DNA from: Christensenella sp. UBA7597
Lineage (GTDB): Bacteria; Bacillota; Clostridia; Christensenellales; Borkfalkiaceae
DNA: 48,624 nucleotides
Assembly: GCA_002474405.1 (NCBI GenBank)
Contig: DLQW01000093.1
Coordinates: forward strand, 35,103-83,726
Direction of reading: 5' to 3'
How positions within the stretch are numbered: the stretch's first letter is position 1; each line of letters begins with the position of its first letter. Shown here one piece after another: positions 48,147-48,624 of the stretch. The position numbers and the translations under genes were made by a program. A model generated the notes under the pieces. The model saw only the letters and a list, made by a program, of their open reading frames with translations, made no database searches and had not been told where the DNA came from.

Positions 48147-48624
48147 GTGCGTGCGGCGGTGCGGTCTTGGAATTTTACGGAAAATTTTTGGCAATTTTTG
48201 ATACTTGCGGCGGTATGCTATTTTATCGGCTGTTTCAATTTCGCGCGGTTTATCTCCAAAAAGAAACATAAAGACATCACGAAAATCGGCAGCGGAAATC
48301 CGGGCACGATGAATATGAGCCGCGAATTCGGCTGGAAAATCGGCGTGATTACCTTTTTCTGCGACGCGTTCAAAGGAGGGATTCCTACGCTTGCCGCGCA
48401 TCTGATTTTCAGAAAATTCGTGTTTTCCGGTTCCGACGTGTGCGTGGCGGACGTAGCGAGATACCTTGCGGCGCTGTTCGTTATTATCGGGCATATTTTC
48501 CCCGTAACCAACCGCTTTAAAGGCGGAAAGGGCATTGCTTCCACGTTCGGCGGATTCTGGTTCGGTTTAGCCTGTGAAAATCCGTGGTTTTTGTTGCTCG
48601 GCTTTTTGTTTTTCGTGGCGGTGG
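48147..48624 (+). CDS. plsY: Glycerol-3-phosphate acyltransferase PlsY, 5' part
   Basis: Cut by the window end. The frame reads LILAAVCYFIGCFNFARFISK, then KIGSGNPGTMNMSREFGWKIG and VIIGHIFPVTNRFKGGKGIASTFGG, the PlsY signature loops that bind acyl-phosphate and glycerol 3-phosphate. GTG at 48147 or GTG at 48159 is the start; I favour 48147, 7 nt after AAAGGAT. It makes lysophosphatidate at the cytoplasmic membrane. Confidence 0.92.
   Translation, partial: MRAAVRSWNFTENFWQFLILAAVCYFIGCFNFARFISKKKHKDITKIGSGNPGTMNMSREFGWKIGVITFFCDAFKGGIPTLAAHLIFRKFVFSGSDVCVADVARYLAALFVIIGHIFPVTNRFKGGKGIASTFGGFWFGLACENPWFLLLGFLFFVAV

Noticed and set aside
1..48624. CRISPR arrays, insertion sequences or phage genes
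   Set aside because: No regularly spaced repeats, no transposase, and no phage structural or replication genes were seen.

Overview
The window looks like a chromosome segment of an uncultured gut Firmicute (Clostridia-like, possibly Christensenellales) carrying one integrated mobile element. The grounds are Firmicute-type operons (nadD/yqeK-rsfS, lgt, lspA-rluD, der-plsY), Gram-positive lipoprotein signals, strong Shine-Dalgarno sites, TTGACA-17-TATAAT promoters often with an extended TGn -10, a tetrahydrofolate riboswitch before a folate ECF transporter gene, and a DUF421/DUF4363 pair. The taxon is an inference; there is no rRNA here.

Bases 1-13393 are chromosome: the end of a NadD-YqeK fusion and rsfS; a small membrane protein; a DeoC-like protein without the usual catalytic lysines; a cell-wall amidase; a three-gene envelope operon (GT8 glycosyltransferase, acyltransferase, CrtO-like protein); an FAD-dependent oxidoreductase; an aldose 1-epimerase-like protein; a Na/Pi cotransporter; a frameshifted SGNH hydrolase; and a 68-residue conserved-looking protein.

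Bases 13394-35411 form a 22-kb integrated element. It lies between two copies of a 12-bp core (TTGGTGCACCTT) and sits at the 3' end of an intact tRNA-Arg(ACG). Its left end has a large serine recombinase and its right end a MobV-type relaxase with a recognisable oriT, so it is best described as an integrative mobilizable element. Cargo: an AAA ATPase (DUF4143 type); an oligopeptide ABC transporter that has lost the OppA C-terminus, all of OppB and the OppC N-terminus; a LysR regulator; an aldo/keto reductase; a lipoprotein with two flavodoxin domains around BspA-like leucine-rich repeats; three lipoprotein esterases, one with a cyclophilin-like domain and one with two hydrolase domains; and three flavin reductase/FMN oxidoreductase proteins. 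The genes from the reductase to the last esterase are tightly spaced and probably form a LysR-linked operon for surface ester hydrolysis and flavin-dependent reduction; the substrate is unknown. Ahead of oriT, a promoter overlapping a LexA-type SOS box starts a roughly 305-nt region with several predicted helices and a terminator, followed by micro-ORFs. This is the most likely undescribed element in the window.

Bases 35412-48624 return to chromosome: tRNA-Arg, a DUF1858 redox protein, a MATE exporter, a eukaryotic-type UDP-sugar pyrophosphorylase, the DUF421/DUF4363 pair, a THF riboswitch with folT-like gene, then lgt, nicotinate phosphoribosyltransferase, lspA, rluD, a small membrane protein, der and a partial plsY. 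Lgt and LspA are the enzymes that would lipidate and process the element's four intact lipoproteins.

There are several broken or shifted genes (SGNH hydrolase, relaxase N-terminus, Opp transporter, a small gene with ACG where ATG is expected). They could be real decay or assembly errors; reads would decide.
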